This document shows positions 11,461-24,059 of a stretch of DNA of 64,000 nucleotides, piece by piece (within the stretch, counting starts at the first letter, position 1; each line of letters begins with the position of its first letter). The position numbers and the translations under genes are program-made. Source of the DNA: Liriodendron chinense. Its lineage: Eukaryota; Streptophyta; Magnoliopsida; Magnoliales; Magnoliaceae. The notes beneath the pieces were generated by a model, which was not told the origin of the DNA, made no database searches, and was given only the letters and a program-made list of their open reading frames with translations. The stretch lies in assembly GCA_003013855.2 (NCBI GenBank), contig PVNU02002857.1, positions 186,001 through 250,000 of the forward strand, given 5' to 3'.

Positions 11461-12501
11461 ACCCCCCTTCCCTTCTCATTTCAAGAGAGGAATCCGGCCA
11501 GAGAGAGAGCGTCCGTTCGAGTGCCCTTCTCCACCCCTTAGCCCATTTTCCCACTAAGGAGAGCCCGAGTGAGGAGAGCCTAGCCCTGGTCCAGCCCAGC
11601 CTGACCACTGGTCCAAGTCTCCCAAGCCATCCAAGTCTTGATCCAGCCACTCGAAGCCAACCCTTGCGACACCTCCGTCCATCCAGCTACTCTTTTTCCA
11701 GCATCATCTCATTTGCATCTAGCATAAGTGCAACATTTACTTTTCTTCCAACCCCCTTGCTTCACTGCAAGCACCTTGATTATTCAAGCACACTGCATAC
11801 GTCTTAAATTAAGTACCTGTCAGTTCGAGCGTATGCTCTGGGCTTGCCCGTTGTTGGAACCTGCCTATCAGAAACTCTTACTATTCAGACCTGCATTCAT
11901 GCTTCACTATAAAGACCTCGATTATTTAAGCACACTGCATACGTCTTATATTAAGCACCTGTCAGTTCGAGCGTATGCTCTGGGCTTGCCCGTTGTTGGA
12001 ACCTGCCCATCAGAAACTCTTACTGTTCAGACCCGCATTCATGCATCATGTCATCTATGAGAATGTACGAGGATTAAAACAGACTTTCAAGTATTAGTTT
12101 GATTCTGTGAAGTAGAGACCGTACTTCGGTACGGGTAGTGTGTGGGGTGCTTAACCTCTTCCCATCCTGTAACCGTGATCCCTTACCTCGAATCTCTGGC
12201 CGCAGATCAAAAGGAGTCATTTTAGAGGAAGGAATCTTCGGATCCCTTTCTCTAACGTTTCTACGGGGTCTAGCCGACTGTAGATTCGAAGTAATTGGCT
12301 AGTGGCGACTCTGGTCTTATATAAACTCATTTAAACACATCCAGCTTAACACGACAAGCAAACAAAGCCCTCGAGAACGAGGCAAGCCAGTGGCACAAAC
12401 GGCGATTCGCACTCACACATCCTCCTCTCCTTCTTTTCCCGAAAGGGGAAGGGACGAGAACGTCGTGTGGGGGGCGCGAAACGGCGAGGGTCCACACCTG
12501 C

Positions 12502-14235
12502 AAAAAATCAAAACAAAGTAAGTTAGTATTTAGAAGAAAACCTACCCTAGAAAGCAGAACAATTCCTAAAACTATCTTAACACAATCTCAACTAAAAGTT
12601 AATTCAGAAAATTCTAAAAATACCGCATAGAAATCCCCAGCAACGGCGCCAAAAACTTGTTCACTCCCCAAGTGTAGGGTTACGAAGTAGTAATAATTCG
12701 GAAAGACCGAGTATCGTTCCCACAGAGATTTATGAATGGGTATTCTCAGATTTTGTCTAAAACAACTAGTAATTAAGATCCTATTAAGAACTAAAGCTAG
12801 AAAATAGTGATTTGGGTTTAAACAGTGAATGTGTAAGGTAATATCAATCTAAAAAGGCACTAGAGCGCCAAGGATCCACTTTTGATAAGTTTCAATGCAT
12901 CAACACAACTAGGTCTCTCACAACACAATCGGCATCAAATTCATATCTCTATCCGATCGGAATATAGAGCGGTTCAATCAACAATTATCCAAAATAAGTG
13001 CTTATTCATTGATTCAATTCCCACATCAATGCTCAAGCCTTGGGCACACTCAATTGTGTAGGCCAAGTCTCTTTCCAATCTAATTGAGATTCACAACCAT
13101 AGCTTTCATCAAATCCTGTCACTAGACTTGATTACAACTAATGATTAGAACTCATCAAAATCAATCAATAAACAACTATTTCAGATTACTACAAAAGATA
13201 AGAACTTTAGTTGAATGAGTTCCCACATGAAAATCAGGCCATTGCATACAAGGCAATCAAAGAATCTACCATGCCTGGAGTCGATGATAGATCAATGAAC
13301 TACACAAGCATAAACAGTGCTCAGAAGCTAAATTACTAAGTTAGGATCACTAAGAATCACATGAGCCCGGAGTCATCAAGAGATCAAAGTAAAAACCCAA
13401 CTAGTACTTGATTCAAACTCACATTAACTAAAATTCATCAATTAAATCATAAAAAGGAAACCTAGGTTACATCAATCCATAAAAAATGAATCAAAAGCTT
13501 CCCCTCTTAGCCCTAGCTAAGAGGTTTTAGTTCATCTCTAACATCCTTGAACTAGAAGCCTCTAAAAACATAAAAAAAACTACTGAAACAGGAAGAAAAC
13601 TAAGAAACTCGAAGTAGAATCCGTCTCCCAAGCAATCCCCACGTCCTAGCATGCTTTGGTATGAAGGGAAGAAGTCCTTTAATAGCTTGGAGGTGTCCAT
13701 TACGTAAGAAACTTCCAGATTTTGCGTAAGGATACGCACTTGCGCAGAGAAATTCGGCCCCCGAAATAGAAACCTTGCTGTTTACGCATGTCCGACCAGT
13801 CGCACGACCGGTCTGAGCCTGTGGACGACCGGTCGCACGACCCGTCTCAAAACTGCATAATCTGTCCAGAGAGTTTTTGTGTTTCTGGACTACTTTCGAC
13901 CTGTCTGGCGACCGGTCTAAGAGGAGAAAAAAAGCAGTCCAAAAAATGCACTTAAGACCTGTCTGGCGACTGGTCTATAGACAGGTCTAAGAACAAAATT
14001 TCAGTTTTTCTTCTTTATCTCTTCTCTTTCTTTCTTGCTTCTTTCTTCCACATTTTGGCACTTGTTCTATTGATCTTAATGCATATAAAGTGACTCTTTT
14101 AACCATGAATTGGTGAAGTCTCCTTCTCATTCCTACAATCACAAATCCATGCATTAGATTAGTCTTTAAATCATGAAACGCATGCATAATGAGTGATGAA
14201 TTGGGGTTAGAATATGCACAATTAAGAGCTCAACA
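12502..14235 (-). mobile_element. Athila-like element C, 5' LTR and leader only (rest off the window)
   Basis: On the minus strand the LTR 14235-12658 starts TGTTGAGCTC and ends GTGAACA. Seven bases later comes the primer site TGGCGCCGTTGCTGGGGA (12651-12634), the tRNA-Asp type used by Athila. The short leader is cut by the insertion of element B at 12497. The LTR is closely similar to that of element H (57348-58942). Its TATA box is altered (CTATTAAAGG near 13680, against CTATAAAAGG in H). A cluster of GACCGGTC-like dyads lies at about 13790-13990. Confidence 0.85.
12634..12651 (-). other. Primer binding site of element C (tRNA-Asp type)
   Basis: TGGCGCCGTTGCTGGGGA on the minus strand, one base different from the site of element D. 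It sits seven bases past the LTR end. Confidence 0.85.
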
Positions 14236-15423
14236 ACATGGCCTAAAACACTAAAATTCAACTGTCTTCATTGTTTCTTCCTGCACGGCCCACTTGAGAT
14301 CTGGATCTTCTTCATTTTTCAGCCCCTGCCCTAGAATAAGCTGGAGGAACAGATGGACGGCGAGGATTAAACACATACTTCAAGTTGGACTCCACGTGTT
14401 AGGCCCTGCTTGGACAAAGTGCCTAAGCACGCTGCCTGGCAGCGTCCACTCACGTGGCCCCACGAGTTCTATGTCATGCTGATATTTGTGTTTTTCCTTC
14501 ATTCTGACCAGACAAGGTCTCGAGGCAAGTCCCACCTGGCTGACATCCAAATTTGAATGGAAATTAAGTATCATGGTGGGCCGCAGAAAGGTTTTAAGTA
14601 TGGTCGTTTAATCTCACTATTTCTTGTAGTACGACCTACCTAAGATTTAGATATGGCTGATTTTCGGGCCTAATAGTTAAAATGACTGGACAAAGCAGTT
14701 GGACGGTCTGGATCCAAGATATACATAAAGGTAACTAATACCTGCATTGCTTTTGAATCAATCATCATTTGTATTTTTTCATGCAGGGACGTCAACATCC
14801 ACTATGTTTCAATGGCGGGTATTGTTACCATTGTTTCCTATGGTGTGTCCGGTCTATGATTTGAATCTTCTTCATTTTTTGGGGCATGCCCTAGTTTGAT
14901 ATGTAAAAAAGGATGGATGGATTGGATTAGACACAAACATCAAAAGTGGGTTACACCAGTGGGAGCGCCACTTCTACTATTGGTAACGTCAACTCACTGA
15001 CTCCATGTTTGCATGCAGCGTCCTTTACGCTGGATCTCTTTTTTTTATTTTTATATTTTTTATACATATGTGGGGTCCACTTGGAAGATCCACTCCGTCC
15101 ATTGGGTTGGCTGGATCATCTTGGTCCCAATGAGCCCTAAAAGGGATAGGTTAGGTGGAAAACCAACATCACAATAGGCCCTGGAAAGATTTCTACGGTT
15201 GAAGGCAAATCCCATTGTTTAAGTAGTGTGGCCCACCTAAACTTTCGTTCGGCCTGAGTCTTCAGATCATGCCATAAAATGGGTTGTTGAAATGGATGAG
15301 CGGGGTGGACACTACACATACATCATAGTGTGGGTTGTTGTGGGCCCCAAAGTCTTTTGGTCCAAGGGAGGTAAGGGACGTCCTCTTTGTCCAGTGAAGG
15401 ACGTCACCCCTGGACTATTTCCT

Positions 15424-15482
<59 letters not shown>

Positions 15483-15494
15483 CATTATTATTTA

Positions 15495-15543
<49 letters not shown>

Positions 15544-15798
15544 AAATAGTGGGGCCACAATCTGGACCGTCCATAGATATGTTCCATCCTTGGGTCCCCA
15601 ACCCAAAGTGATATGGCCAGAGGGTTGGACGACTTGGATGGCTAATAAACATTATGGTGGGGCCCATAATCAGTGGGTCCCATAGATAGTTTGGATCAAG
15701 CTGATTTTATATTATCCCTCCATCCAAACATGTAACCCCTTTGTAGGGTTTGGATTTCATGCATGTACATCGGGGTGGCCCACCTCATCATCACCATC
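14236..15798 (-). other. Segment J, left piece: older non-coding sequence between C and A
   Basis: No gene seen. The direct repeat CCATC flanking element A (15794-15798 and 28714-28718) shows this stretch was once continuous with 28719-29498. It is rich in "gggcccac" words and holds a long (ATT)n then (AT)n run at 15428-15541, which produces meaningless poly-Ile and Tyr-Ile frames. It may be part of an LTR or body of element J (see 28719-29498). Confidence 0.5.
15428..15541. repeat. Compound microsatellite (ATT)n-(AT)n
   Basis: About 55 bp of ATT repeats, a short interruption, then about 40 bp of AT repeats. Confidence 0.95.
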
Positions 15799-17333
15799 TG
15801 TGGACCCTCGCCGATTTTTGCGCTCCCCCACGACGTTCTCGTCCCTTCCCCTTTCCTTTCGGAAAAGAAGGAGATGAGGATGCGTGAGTGCGAAATCGCC
15901 GTTTGTGCCACTGGCTTGCCTCGTTCTCGAGGGCTTCTTTTGGTTGTCGTGTTAAGCTGGATATGTTTAAGTGAGTTTATATAAGACCAGAGTCGCCACT
16001 AGCCAGTTACTTTGAATCTACAGTCGGCTAGATCCCGTAGAAACGTTAGAGAAGGGAATCCGAAGATTCCTTCCTCTAAAATGACTCCTATTGATCTGCG
16101 GTCAGAGATTCAAGGTAAGGGATCACGGTTACAGGGTGGGAAGAGGTTAAGCACCCCACACACTGCCCGTACCGAAGTACGGTCTCTACTTCAAAGAATC
16201 GATCGAATACTTGAAAGTCTAATTTAATCCTCGTATATTCTCATGGATGACATGATGCATGAATGCGGATCTGAACAGTAAGAGTTTCTGATGGGCAGGT
16301 TCCAACAACGGGCAAGCCCAGAGCGTACGCTCGAACTGACAGGTGCTTAATGTAAGACGTATGCAGTGTGCTTGAATGATCAAGGTGTTTTATGGTGAAG
16401 CATGAATGCAGGTCTGAACAGTAAGAGTTTCTAATGGGCAGGTTCCAACAACGGGCAAGCCCAGAGCATACGCTCGAACTGACAGGTGCTTAATTTAAGA
16501 CATATGCAGTGTGCTTGAATAATCAAGGTGCTTGCAGTGAAGCAGGGGGGTTGGAAGAAAAGTAAATGTTGCACTTATGCTAGATGCAAATGAGATGATG
16601 CTGGAAAAGAGTAGCTGGATGGACGGAGGTGTCGCAAGGATTGGCTTCGAGTGGCTGGATCAAGACTTGGATGGCTTGGGAGGCTTGGACCAGCGGTCAG
16701 GCTGGGCTGGACCAGGGCTAGGCTCTCTACTCACTCGGGCTCTCCTTGGTGGGAAAATGGGCTAAGGGGTGAAGGAGGACTCGGACTGCACCCGGACTGG
16801 CTGGACTTGAAGGGATGCTGAAATGAGAAGGGGAGGGGGGTATTTATAGCAGTGAGGAGTGGCAGAGCTCGTAATTTATTCCGGGCGGCCTGCTATGGGC
16901 CGCCCGTACGGCCGCTCCTCGGTTTCCAGCGATGTACGGTTGTTACCTCGGGACTGCTGTTTGACTCGCTGGGTCGACTTAGTGAGTTGACTCAGCGGGT
17001 CGACTCGGTGATTTGACTCGACGGGTTGACTCGACGGGTTGACTCGGTGTTTTGACTCGGTGTTTTGACTCGACGGGTTGACTCAGCGGGTTAACTCAGC
17101 GGGTTGACTCAGTGAGTTTGACTTTTTTGGGATTTTTTTACTGGCTTTTCTTATGGGGGGTTTTTCAGGGTGGTTTTTAGGACCGGGTTGACTGGGTTTA
17201 GGCTTGAACTGGGCCATGGAATGGGGCTTACAAGGGTGAGTTTGGCTGAGTTTGGACTTGGGATTTGGGGGTACGGTCCTCCATTCATCCAGCTATCTCT
17301 ACCAACAGTGTAGCCGAAGGTGGGGTGTCTACA
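15799..17333 (-). repeat. 3' LTR of element A
   Basis: 1535 bp. On the minus strand it starts TGTAGACACCCCACC at 17333 and ends GGGTCCACA at 15799. TATAAATA lies at 16848-16841. The bZIP-like array (TGACTCA and relatives) lies at about 16960-17125. Left target duplication CCATC at 15794-15798. Confidence 0.92.
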
Positions 17334-17346
17334 GATGCCCCTCTTT
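17334..17346 (-). other. Polypurine tract of element A
   Basis: On the minus strand AAAGAGGGGCATC directly precedes the 3' LTR. Confidence 0.8.
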
Positions 17347-17384
17347 GGCAGAGGTTGCGTGCAACCGAATGCCAAAGTGAGTGG

Positions 17385-18300
17385 ACACCCCACTTCTGAC
17401 CCGGTCATTCATAGATCATGTTCTGAAATCTTTGCTTGCCTTTGCATCTGTGTCAGTTGATCGTTTGGAAACCGATCACTCGCACATATCGCGGGAGTTT
17501 GGAGAAAACGTTGCGATTATCCCTGCATGCGCTGCAACCTGGGTACCCAATCGCAACCCTTCCATTCCCGACTGGTACTAACATCGAAAAGGTACAGCAG
17601 AGCCTCTGCGTCGACAGTCTTACGAGGTTACTGACCTTGTGATTGATTGTGTGATGTTTGATGTTTTCCCAGATCACTCCAGGAGTACTTGTTTCGCTTG
17701 ACTGTCAAAGTGGTTAGACGGCCTGCGTCAGATAGTCTTACGGGATTCTACTACGCCGACTTGGACCCAGTCAAGGTACTTCAGGCATCCACGCCTAGGT
17801 ATGTGCGGGTGGGCTCTTTCCACCCGATTTGCTGGTTTCGATGCTTGGTTTGCAATTCATTCTTTCCTCGATTGTGGTCTGAAATCTTTGTTGTCCTTTG
17901 TATCTGAGTCAGTTGATTGTCTGGAAATTGATAACTCGCACATACCGCGAGAGTTTGGAGAAAACATTGCGATTGTCCCTGCAGTTTGCTGCAACCTGGG
18001 TACCCAATCGCAACCCTTCAATTCCTGATCGGTACTAATATCGGAAAGGTACAGTAGAGCCTCTGCGTCCGTAGTCTTACGAGGTTGCTGACCCTGAGAC
18101 TGATTGTGTGATGTTTGATGTTTTCCCAGATCACTCCAGGAGTACTTGTTTCGCTTGACTGTCAAAGTGGTTAGACGGCCTGCGTCAGATAGTCTTACGG
18201 GATTCTACTACGCCGACTTGGACTCAGTCAAGGTACTTCAGGCATCCACGCCTAGGTATGTGTGGGTGAACTCTTTCCACCCAATCTGCTGATTTTTTAT
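17385..18300 (-). repeat. ~460-bp direct duplication in element A
   Basis: Inverse counterpart of the B duplication at 9965-10880. The landmark "catccacgcctagg" is at about 17786 and 18247. No credible coding frame. Confidence 0.8.
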
Positions 18301-20600
18301 ACTTGGGTTACAATTCATCGTTTCCACCTGTTCAAATGGTTTCTGTGACCGAGCCTTTTGGCTTTTCATCCTTTTGTATCTTGGCATGTGGTACGACCGC
18401 ACTGACACTGGAGTTCAGTTCGACCGTACTTTGAGTGCATTGGATCCGATGATCTCCGGGGAAACCGCGAGACATCGGATCTTATTTGATTTTTGCGTCG
18501 GCTCCTACCCAGAGATATGGAAGATCTCCTGGTGTGTTGGAGGCAGAACGCTCTACTGGGAAAATATTTTTGGATTTTGAAAAGATACCCACTCTGGGGA
18601 GTGATACTCCGTGGGGTTTTTATTTGCAAATAGGAATATTTTTTATCTTTTTGAAATGGAAATCTGGTCTGCACGTGCCTCCACTAGGGATGCCTGTGGG
18701 GTCTTTGGCTAACCGACTTTTATTTTGAAAGCAGGTAAACATGATGATTGATGCAATGGATGCTGATGCATGGAGATGCATGATGAATGCATGGCTTGGC
18801 TCATTCTCTTTCAGTTTGATGATTTTACTTTTGCTGGAGACGCAGAGAATTTTGAGCTTATTGCTTGCAGGGTTGTGCTTCCCTGGGGATTTTTCTTTTT
18901 AATGCGGATGTTTGGTCAGCGGGTTGGTCAAGATCCCGACCCGTGGTCGATCAGGTCCATCGTCCCAAGATGCTGTTTCTTTGCTTAATGAGAATGTACG
19001 AGGATGTTATCCGACTTCAAGATGTTCTTATGGGCATACGTGTGATTGAGATGGTGTTTGGCTACCCGTTTTGGTCAAGATTCCAATTTGCGGGCGATTG
19101 GATCCGTCATCCCATACTGTGAAGTGAGCGAAGTTCAAGATTCCTGAAGTGTAGTACTGGGGTTACTGACAATTTTTGTGATTTTTGCAGATATTTTGGT
19201 CCAAATCTTTACCTGAGAGGTCAGGATAGAGATCGGTTTATTGAAAACACAGGGAATATTTTTTTGTGATTTTCGAAATATTTTCTTTGAAAGCAAGAGA
19301 AATATTTTTGTGATTTTTTTATAACATTTTGATTGAAAGCAAGGGAAATATTTTTTGTGATTTTTTGACAATATTTTGATTGAAAACAAGGGAAATATTT
19401 TTGTGATTTTTGAAAAGGTGATTTTGCAATGTTTTGGTATTTTTTGATTTTTCTGAAATGCAGGGAAAAGTATGGAATTTTCATCCATTTCCAGTTTCTA
19501 CTGCTGGTAAGGCACCCGATCCATTTTACGTCAGCGAGCAAGACGAGTCTCGCACAGTTAAGTGCCGTAGTTTTACATCTTCGGATGAGGAGATTTTGAG
19601 GCTTTTCAGTCAACACACCCACAAAGTTGCCTGTTCCTCATGTGCAATGCACATAGACCACGTATCGTCCGACGGACTCCTTCGGCCACAAAATGAGCCA
19701 CATCCTCATATTTCCCTTAGTCAATCCAGTTTGGGGCCTTACGTTGCTCACAATTCCGTGAGGGTGCGCTCCACCTCCCAACAGCCTTAATCCCCTTCAT
19801 GAGTTTTAGGAACAGGGAACATCCGTCAGATTCAACAGCGACTTCCAAATCAAGGTTGTCTATCACGGTGCGTTCAACACGAACAGGATTGGGGAGTTCT
19901 GCCCGCCTCAGCCCTTACCTTGCTTCGTTTGGCTTTTGACGGGGCCGATTGTGATTCGAATGGTCGAGATTACTTGAGTGGGCCATGTGGGCCCTTTCCC
20001 AACTTCAGCTTGACTTTGGAGCATATATCCTTGATGTTTTGTGAGGCTAGGAAGGCTTTCCATGGTGCAGATGATGACTTGAACGGTTCAGATCGCTTGA
20101 TTGGCCTTGTGGGCCCATTTGATGATCAGATCATGGATTCTGGCCCTCCTTTTGATGATCAAACCCTTGATCTTGCTATTTGATGACCCATGCGAGCTTT
20201 TACATGGTTTAGATCATGATGATCTAGTCTTTGAATGGCTCAGATTGCTTGTGGGTCCCTCTTGATCAGTTTTTCTTCTCTTTGACTCGATCAGGCCCAT
20301 GTTGGCTGTAATACTTCGTGATTGGACAGGTGGGGTACCTTCCAGATGATTTTGATCATCCTCAAACGAAATCTGGAGCTGATTGGAGCTTTGGGCGGCC
20401 CTCAGGATGCCATCTGCTGACGTGGACTGTCAGCCTCACCTACCAACGACCGTGGAGCCAATCCCGCGGAGAGAGAGGGAGCGCGTCCGTACTGGCGGCC
20501 CACAGCGGGCGGCCCACAGCGGGCGGCCCAGACCTCGCCTCTTCTGCGGCCTGGGCTGACTCGTGCTCGGCCATTCTCAGCCATCCACTGTCCCTGTCCC
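18301..20600 (-). other. Non-coding 3' region of element A, homologous to B in inverse orientation
   Basis: 18301-19918 aligns inverted with B 8313-9960, including short T-rich tandem repeats at 19190-19420. 20037-20600 aligns with B about 2330-2850. Between them B has about 5.4 kb (PMD gene, leader, 152-bp array) that A lacks, so A has a deletion, or B an insertion, near 19918-20037. Confidence 0.75.
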
Positions 20601-20632
20601 ATATTCTCTATACGCCCAGGTTCGATTCCGGC

Positions 20633-21198
20633 CATGAATCTTCCCTTCCTCTTCACCTTTCTTTTCATTTTTGTCTTTTTCTCTTTTGTTCCTCTCTTGG
20701 GCAGCCATTGATGATGGCTTGGGGGTGATGAAGGCTGATCCTAGTGGGTCCCCTACTTCAGAAGATGGTGGGGGCTTTAATGATGATGAGATGTTCTTGA
20801 TTAAGGATGTAGATAGAGGTTTAAATGGGGCCATTGATGGTGGATTAAGGGTGGTCGTTGGGGAAGCTTTGAATGCCCCCATTAATGGTGGGATTGCTGA
20901 AAATTCTGACTTGAATGGGGCATTGACCATGATAGGATCGGATGGGATGGATGGGATGGGGAGATGGGCCATAGGTGAGGCTACACATCCTCTGGGCGTG
21001 GGTCGCATTGATGATGCGATCGGTGGTGATGATGGGGTCATGATGGACATTGATGGGCTGATCTTAGATTGCCTTCTGGTACCTGTGAGGAGAGAAAATA
21101 CTTTAGTAAAAAGATTGAAGTATCGAAGCAGGAAGAGAGATACTTACCTTCTGGGAGGAATGATCGGGAGAAAGATGCTTGTACGAGGCACTCCATAA
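20633..21198 (+). pseudogene. Remnant of the antisense Asp/Gly-rich gene in element A
   Basis: Lies against the element that carries it and matches the N-terminal part of the antisense gene at 2315-1164 in B. Shared blocks include LRGGIDEDLS against LNGAIDGGLR, the run GEALNAPINGGIAENSDLNG, GEATHPLGVGRIDDAIGG and VMMDIDGLI. An ATG at 20633 opens a hydrophobic stretch (MNLPFLFTFLFIFVFF) that stops at a TGA near 20711; the conserved part lies in the next frame (20671-21060). Homology is lost after about 21065, so the PMD/DUF7745 part is missing. A frameshifted, truncated relic. Confidence 0.65.
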
Positions 21199-23259
21199 GT
21201 TGGCTGGGGGATGTTTATTTTGAAAGCCCTGCAAGTTTTTTTTTTTTTGCATATATACGAATAAGGAAAAATGTTTTTTTTTTTTGGAAAATATATGCAA
21301 ATCATGAAATAAAAATTTGTGTTAAGTGCTTATCTGTCTGTATGTGATTTAGACTTGTGTTTTTAGATGTAGGAATCAGAACATTTGACTCAGCCTTATG
21401 TCATACTCGATTTTCTTAATTATTCACCAAGGGTCCTGGTCCCCTTAAGATAGTGCGCAATGGTATCCTGCTCCTAGAATTTGGGCAGATCTTGAAAGAA
21501 TTCTCAACTCATAGCCGCCATCCTTGCTTTCATTGAATCTTCATGTCGCTTGGATCTCTCATGTACCTGCTTTTTTTTTAGCCATTATTACCCGCAACGC
21601 CCTTTCGGGTTTTCGCTGCGTCCGGCTTGCCCGTCATTGTTGCCCGTGGCACCCTTTCGGGTTTTCACCACGTCCCGGGTATTTGATCTTGCCTGCCCCT
21701 TGGCAGCTATGCTGTTTTTACCCTTGGCGCCCTTTCGATTTTTCACCAAGTCCGCTATGTGCCCACTGTTTTTACTCGGAGCGCCCTTTCGGGTTTTCAC
21801 TCCGCCCTCTCTGTTTAAGCACACATCTCTTTTCTTTTTTTTCTCTTTTTTTTTTTGGATAACTGCGACGACCAGAGGTTAGGAATCCGTCGTTGCCGAC
21901 CGATGGTAACCTTTCGGCCCTTATCTTAAGTTACAATGACAGAGCTGTCGGCCTTAGCTACAGACCCTTCTGAGGTGGATGGATGGATAGATGTGTTTCT
22001 TTTGGGTCGATTTTTTTTTCCTCTTTCTTGCTTTCTTTTTCTTCTTCTCTTTTTTTTTTTTTTTTGTGGGTTGTGTGCCCCCCTCCCCCTTTTTTTTTAA
22101 CCCCTATTTTTTTTTTTTTGCTCTATTCTTTCTTTTTTTTTCTTCTTCTTTTTTTTTTGGCTTTTGAACCCTTTATTTGGAACACTTATTGGTGGACGGG
22201 AAGGGATTCTCAGAGGTTTAAGCCTTGACCTCTTGACTTCAGCTCTATTAATGTAACTCTTGATAAGGTTGGATTGGCTTACCTGTGAGAGATTCTCACG
22301 TTGTCGGCGTTGATTGGCTCTGGAAGATCCTTACCCCTTAGTTGGTGAGTAGAACGGTGCCTCTCAGAAGAACTTCTCTGATTCTCGAGGCTTGCCCCTT
22401 GAGTCTGATAGATGCGGCAGTGCTTGTTGTAAACCCGATATGACTTTTCTTTCTTCGGCTTCATTCTTCATCAGCACTCATGGTGACATGATTTTGACTC
22501 GAACTCGTAGGTCTGTCTTCTGATTTTAAGCTTCTTGAGGAACTCCTCCATCCTTAGATTTCGAAGGACGTCCCATTGCTAATGTTGATAGCATGTGGGA
22601 ACCCTTAACAATTGAAGATGTCATTCTTCATGAGAATTATTGCGCGAGATCAGAATGTTACCTCCTTCCTTTTTATGAAGTAATCAATTGTTAGATGATG
22701 CCGAGTTGATCTTTCCGTTGATGTAGATACCTCATACAGGGAATAGCTAGAGCATTGTCAGGTTGAAGTGCACACATGGATTCGATGTGCATGCTGCTGA
22801 CACTTGAAGTATTTGCTGACAAATTGGCAACAATCTTGTCTTCATTGAGCTACGAGATTTCTCTGATCATTCGTTTGGTCGCATACTCCAGTATGGAATG
22901 TAAGCATAGTCTTGGCAGCATCTCCTTAATAGGCTTGATGAGTTTTTGATCGAGTCTGGATAAGTCTTCATAGGACGCAAGATTGGGAAGTCATGACTTC
23001 AAAAATTCGATCATTCTCTGCTTATTTTTCGAGGACAAGGATTCTCAATGCACACTTTCTTATGGGTCTCAGGAGATCCTAAGTTTATAACTTTGAAACT
23101 TTTTGAGATTCCATCGGCTTTTGGTTCGAACTTTCGAGGAGACCCTCTAAGTTTGGGAGTCGGCTCATCATTTTCCTCATCATTTGGCTTTGTCCAGACC
23201 CTTGAGTTTGAAGTCCAACTCTAGATCGAAATCTTATGAGTCAACTTCATACTCAAGTG
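21199..23259 (-). other. Non-coding interior of element A
   Basis: No gene. It contains long T-runs on + (21239-21300, 21825-22160) and about four copies of a ~60-bp unit with GCCCTTTCGGGTTTTCAC at 21597-21806. Here one would expect RT, RNase H and integrase in an autonomous relative; none is seen on either strand. Confidence 0.7.
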
Positions 23260-23721
23260 TAGGGCAGTCAACGGGTTGGATACGGGCCGGATCAGTGATG
23301 ATCCGAATCCGACCCGATTAAGAATATATCCGACCCGAATTCGACCCGAATCCGATTCGGATCACAAGTATATGATCCGAACCCGACCCGATTAAATTTT
23401 TCGAAATCCGTTTCCGATCCGATTATGATCCGACCCAATATCCAACCGGATATCCGAGAGAGGAGAGAGAGAAAGAGAGAGAGAGAAAGAGAGATTATCC
23501 TATATTTTTATTTTATTTTATTTTATTTATTTATTTTTTTTTATCGGGTCGGATCGTTAACGGGCCGGATCAAGGTTGATCCGAATCCGACCCGAATATT
23601 AAACGGATCATCTTTGGATATCCGTATCCGACCCGATTATCCGATTATTGATCCGAATCCGATTAAATCGGATCGGATACGGATCGGATACGGATCAAGA
23701 TCCGTGCCATTGACAGCCCTA
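23260..23721. mobile_element. hAT-type MITE, 462 bp
   Basis: The ends are TAGGGCAGTCAACGG on the left and, read inwards from the right, TAGGGCTGTCAATGG: terminal inverted repeats with two mismatches in 15 bases. Both sides carry the 8-bp direct repeat CTCAAGTG (23252-23259 and 23722-23729), the size hAT transposases make. The interior is a low-complexity series of CCGACCCGAATCC-like words with a GA-rich and an ATTTT-rich middle. No coding capacity. It inserted in element A. Confidence 0.9.
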
Positions 23722-24059
23722 CTCAAGTGCTTTGACAGACAGACTTGACACTTTATTGAAAAAGATTTTTTTTTCAAAGATTTTCTGGTTTTTTGGAATT
23801 TTGTGAATATCTGGATTTTTTTTTTGAACTTTTGGATTGTGAAAATTTGATTTTTTTTTTTGAAATTTTGAAATATTTGGTGTTTTTGGGTTTTTGAATC
23901 TTCTGATTTTTTTTTTTGAAAATTTTCGTAAAAAAACCTGAGCAAGACGGCGATGTGAACCAGGTGTCGCCTGATTCGGCTCAGGGAGCTGAGCACTGTC
24001 GACTTTTATTGTGCCGTCATGGGGACTACAAACCTGTTACTGCCCTGTACTCCTTCCCC

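Larger units (their letters stand above)
1..12496 (+). mobile_element. Tat/Ogre-like LTR retrotransposon B, 3' part (5' end off the window)
   Basis: The 3' LTR (10943-12496) is preceded by the polypurine tract AAAGAGGGG and ends in CA. Its LTR matches those of element A, whose primer site and gag identify the Tat/Ogre lineage. The internal part holds no sense-strand gag or pol within the window. Instead it carries two genes on the opposite strand, a ~152-bp tandem array and a ~457-bp duplication. It inserted in the 5' leader of Athila-like element C; CCTGC at 12497-12501 is the expected target duplication, but the other copy lies outside. Positions 1-408 show no coding signal I can support. 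Confidence 0.85.
10943..12496 (+). repeat. 3' LTR of element B
   Basis: It starts TGTAGACACCCCACC and ends GGGTCCACA, the TG...CA ends of an LTR, and is 1554 bp long. It is homologous end to end with the two LTRs of element A. U3 carries a TGAGTCA array (11161-11340) and a TATA box at 11454; two near-copies of a ~125-bp block ("gttcgagcgtatgctctggg") lie at about 11820-12000. C-rich and G-rich islands flank the promoter. Confidence 0.9.

Noticed and set aside
15292..15685. Frames with poly-Ile, poly-Asn, poly-Leu and Tyr-Ile runs
   Set aside because: Products of the (ATT)n-(AT)n microsatellite.
21983..22228. Phe-rich + strand frame that looks like membrane segments
   Set aside because: Arises from T-runs in the non-coding interior of A; no start context or homology.
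23425..23748. 107-codon + frame with Arg/Glu repeats
   Set aside because: Translation of the GA-rich middle and degenerate words of the hAT MITE.
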